14,966 bases of DNA from Acinetobacter sp. Its GTDB lineage: Bacteria; Pseudomonadota; Gammaproteobacteria; Pseudomonadales; Moraxellaceae. Location: contig JAUNHS010000038.1 of the NCBI GenBank assembly GCA_030523805.1, forward strand, positions 1-14,966, read 5' to 3'. Numbering within the stretch: position 1 is the first letter of the stretch; each line of letters starts with the position of its first letter. Position numbers and translations under genes: made by a program. The notes below the pieces were generated by a model that had not been told where the DNA came from, ran no database searches, and worked only from the letters and a program-made list of their open reading frames with translations. Positions 14,567-14,966 of the stretch are shown piece by piece.

Positions 14567-14966
14567 ATGCAGCCATATTTAGACCTTTTAATAGAAGCCG
14601 AACACGTTGCGAGCTTGGATTTAAACGATACGCAACGTTATCGTGTCGTGGATTTGTGCCGAGCGTCGGTGTATAGGCAAGTGCATTTGCCTAATGCCAT
14701 TCATCTCATGCCAAAGCAATTGGTAGCACAGCGAAATGATGCGACAGGTGTATTGCCAGATGTTGCCCAATTACAAGCTTTGATTGAGCAGCTACAACTC
14801 ACCGCACAGCATCATGTTTTAGTGTATGATGATGAAGGTGGTGGTTGGGCAAGTCGTTTGATTTGGACCTTACATTGCCTAGGTTTTGAGCAAGTGAGTT
14901 TGATTAATGGCGGTTTGCACGCTTGCTTGGCAGCTGGCATTGCCATGACCAATGAAATTCCACAGT
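14567..14966 (+). CDS. Rhodanese-type sulfurtransferase (partial, 3' end missing)
   Basis: The first 133 codons of a rhodanese-fold protein; the gene continues past the window edge. Visible are VVDLCRASVYRQVHLPNAIHL (about 27-47, the CH2A-type entry with HLPNAIHL), VLVYDDEGGGWASRLIW (the active-site-loop position) and LGFEQVSLINGG (the end of the domain). The loop has Asp where a catalytic Cys is expected, so this first domain is probably inactive and structural. A two-domain thiosulfate or 3-mercaptopyruvate sulfurtransferase would carry its Cys in the second domain, which is not in the window. ATG 14567 lies 48 nt after the globin stop. Confidence 0.87.
   Translation, partial: MQPYLDLLIEAEHVASLDLNDTQRYRVVDLCRASVYRQVHLPNAIHLMPKQLVAQRNDATGVLPDVAQLQALIEQLQLTAQHHVLVYDDEGGGWASRLIWTLHCLGFEQVSLINGGLHACLAAGIAMTNEIPQ

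Overview
The window (about 15 kb, AT-rich, roughly 40% GC by eye) is bacterial chromosome. It most likely comes from a gammaproteobacterium of the family Moraxellaceae (Acinetobacter/Moraxella/Psychrobacter group). The LeuC N-terminus resembles Acinetobacter LeuC closely, as recalled from memory, and the leuD - lipoprotein - leuB order fits that group. Genus cannot be settled from the sequence alone. There are no rRNA or tRNA genes, no CRISPR array and no transposase.

Region 1 (1-6406, all + strand) is a leucine-biosynthesis operon: leuC, leuD and leuB, ended by a strong bidirectional terminator. It is not compact. Between leuC and leuD lie about 2 kb of AT-rich accessory genes: a PIN-domain toxin with an unusual 111-residue partner (a toxin-antitoxin pair with its own promoter), an ElaA-type GNAT acetyltransferase, and a stand-alone RelA/SpoT-type nucleotide pyrophosphokinase domain. 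Between leuD and leuB is a small outer-membrane lipoprotein. Upstream of leuC is a 330-bp non-coding stretch with a perfect CRP/Vfr-type palindrome and a likely promoter.

Region 2 (6422-8800, - strand) holds a crotonase-family enzyme with a dienoyl-CoA-isomerase-like active site and a phosphomannomutase (ManB/CpsG type), separated by a terminator. The mutase supplies mannose-1-phosphate for surface polysaccharide. Divergent from it, region 3 (8903-11663, + strand) carries a KtrAB-type potassium uptake system (overlapping ATGA) and a MarC-family membrane protein.

Region 4 (11713-14071) looks like a small surface-glycan locus. It has a metallophosphoesterase and a CysE-type O-acetyltransferase on the - strand, and a divergent GT8 glycosyltransferase (LgtC type) on the + strand. 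The acetyltransferase is the most interesting item. Its reading frame runs back into a pentanucleotide tandem repeat (five ACAGC units on the coding strand) that sits just inside an upstream ATG. In this copy that ATG is out of frame, and gain of one unit would restore a 200-residue protein. This is the classical layout of a slipped-strand phase-variable surface-modification gene.

Region 5 (14102-14966, + strand) has a group III truncated haemoglobin and the start of a rhodanese-type sulfurtransferase that runs off the end of the window.
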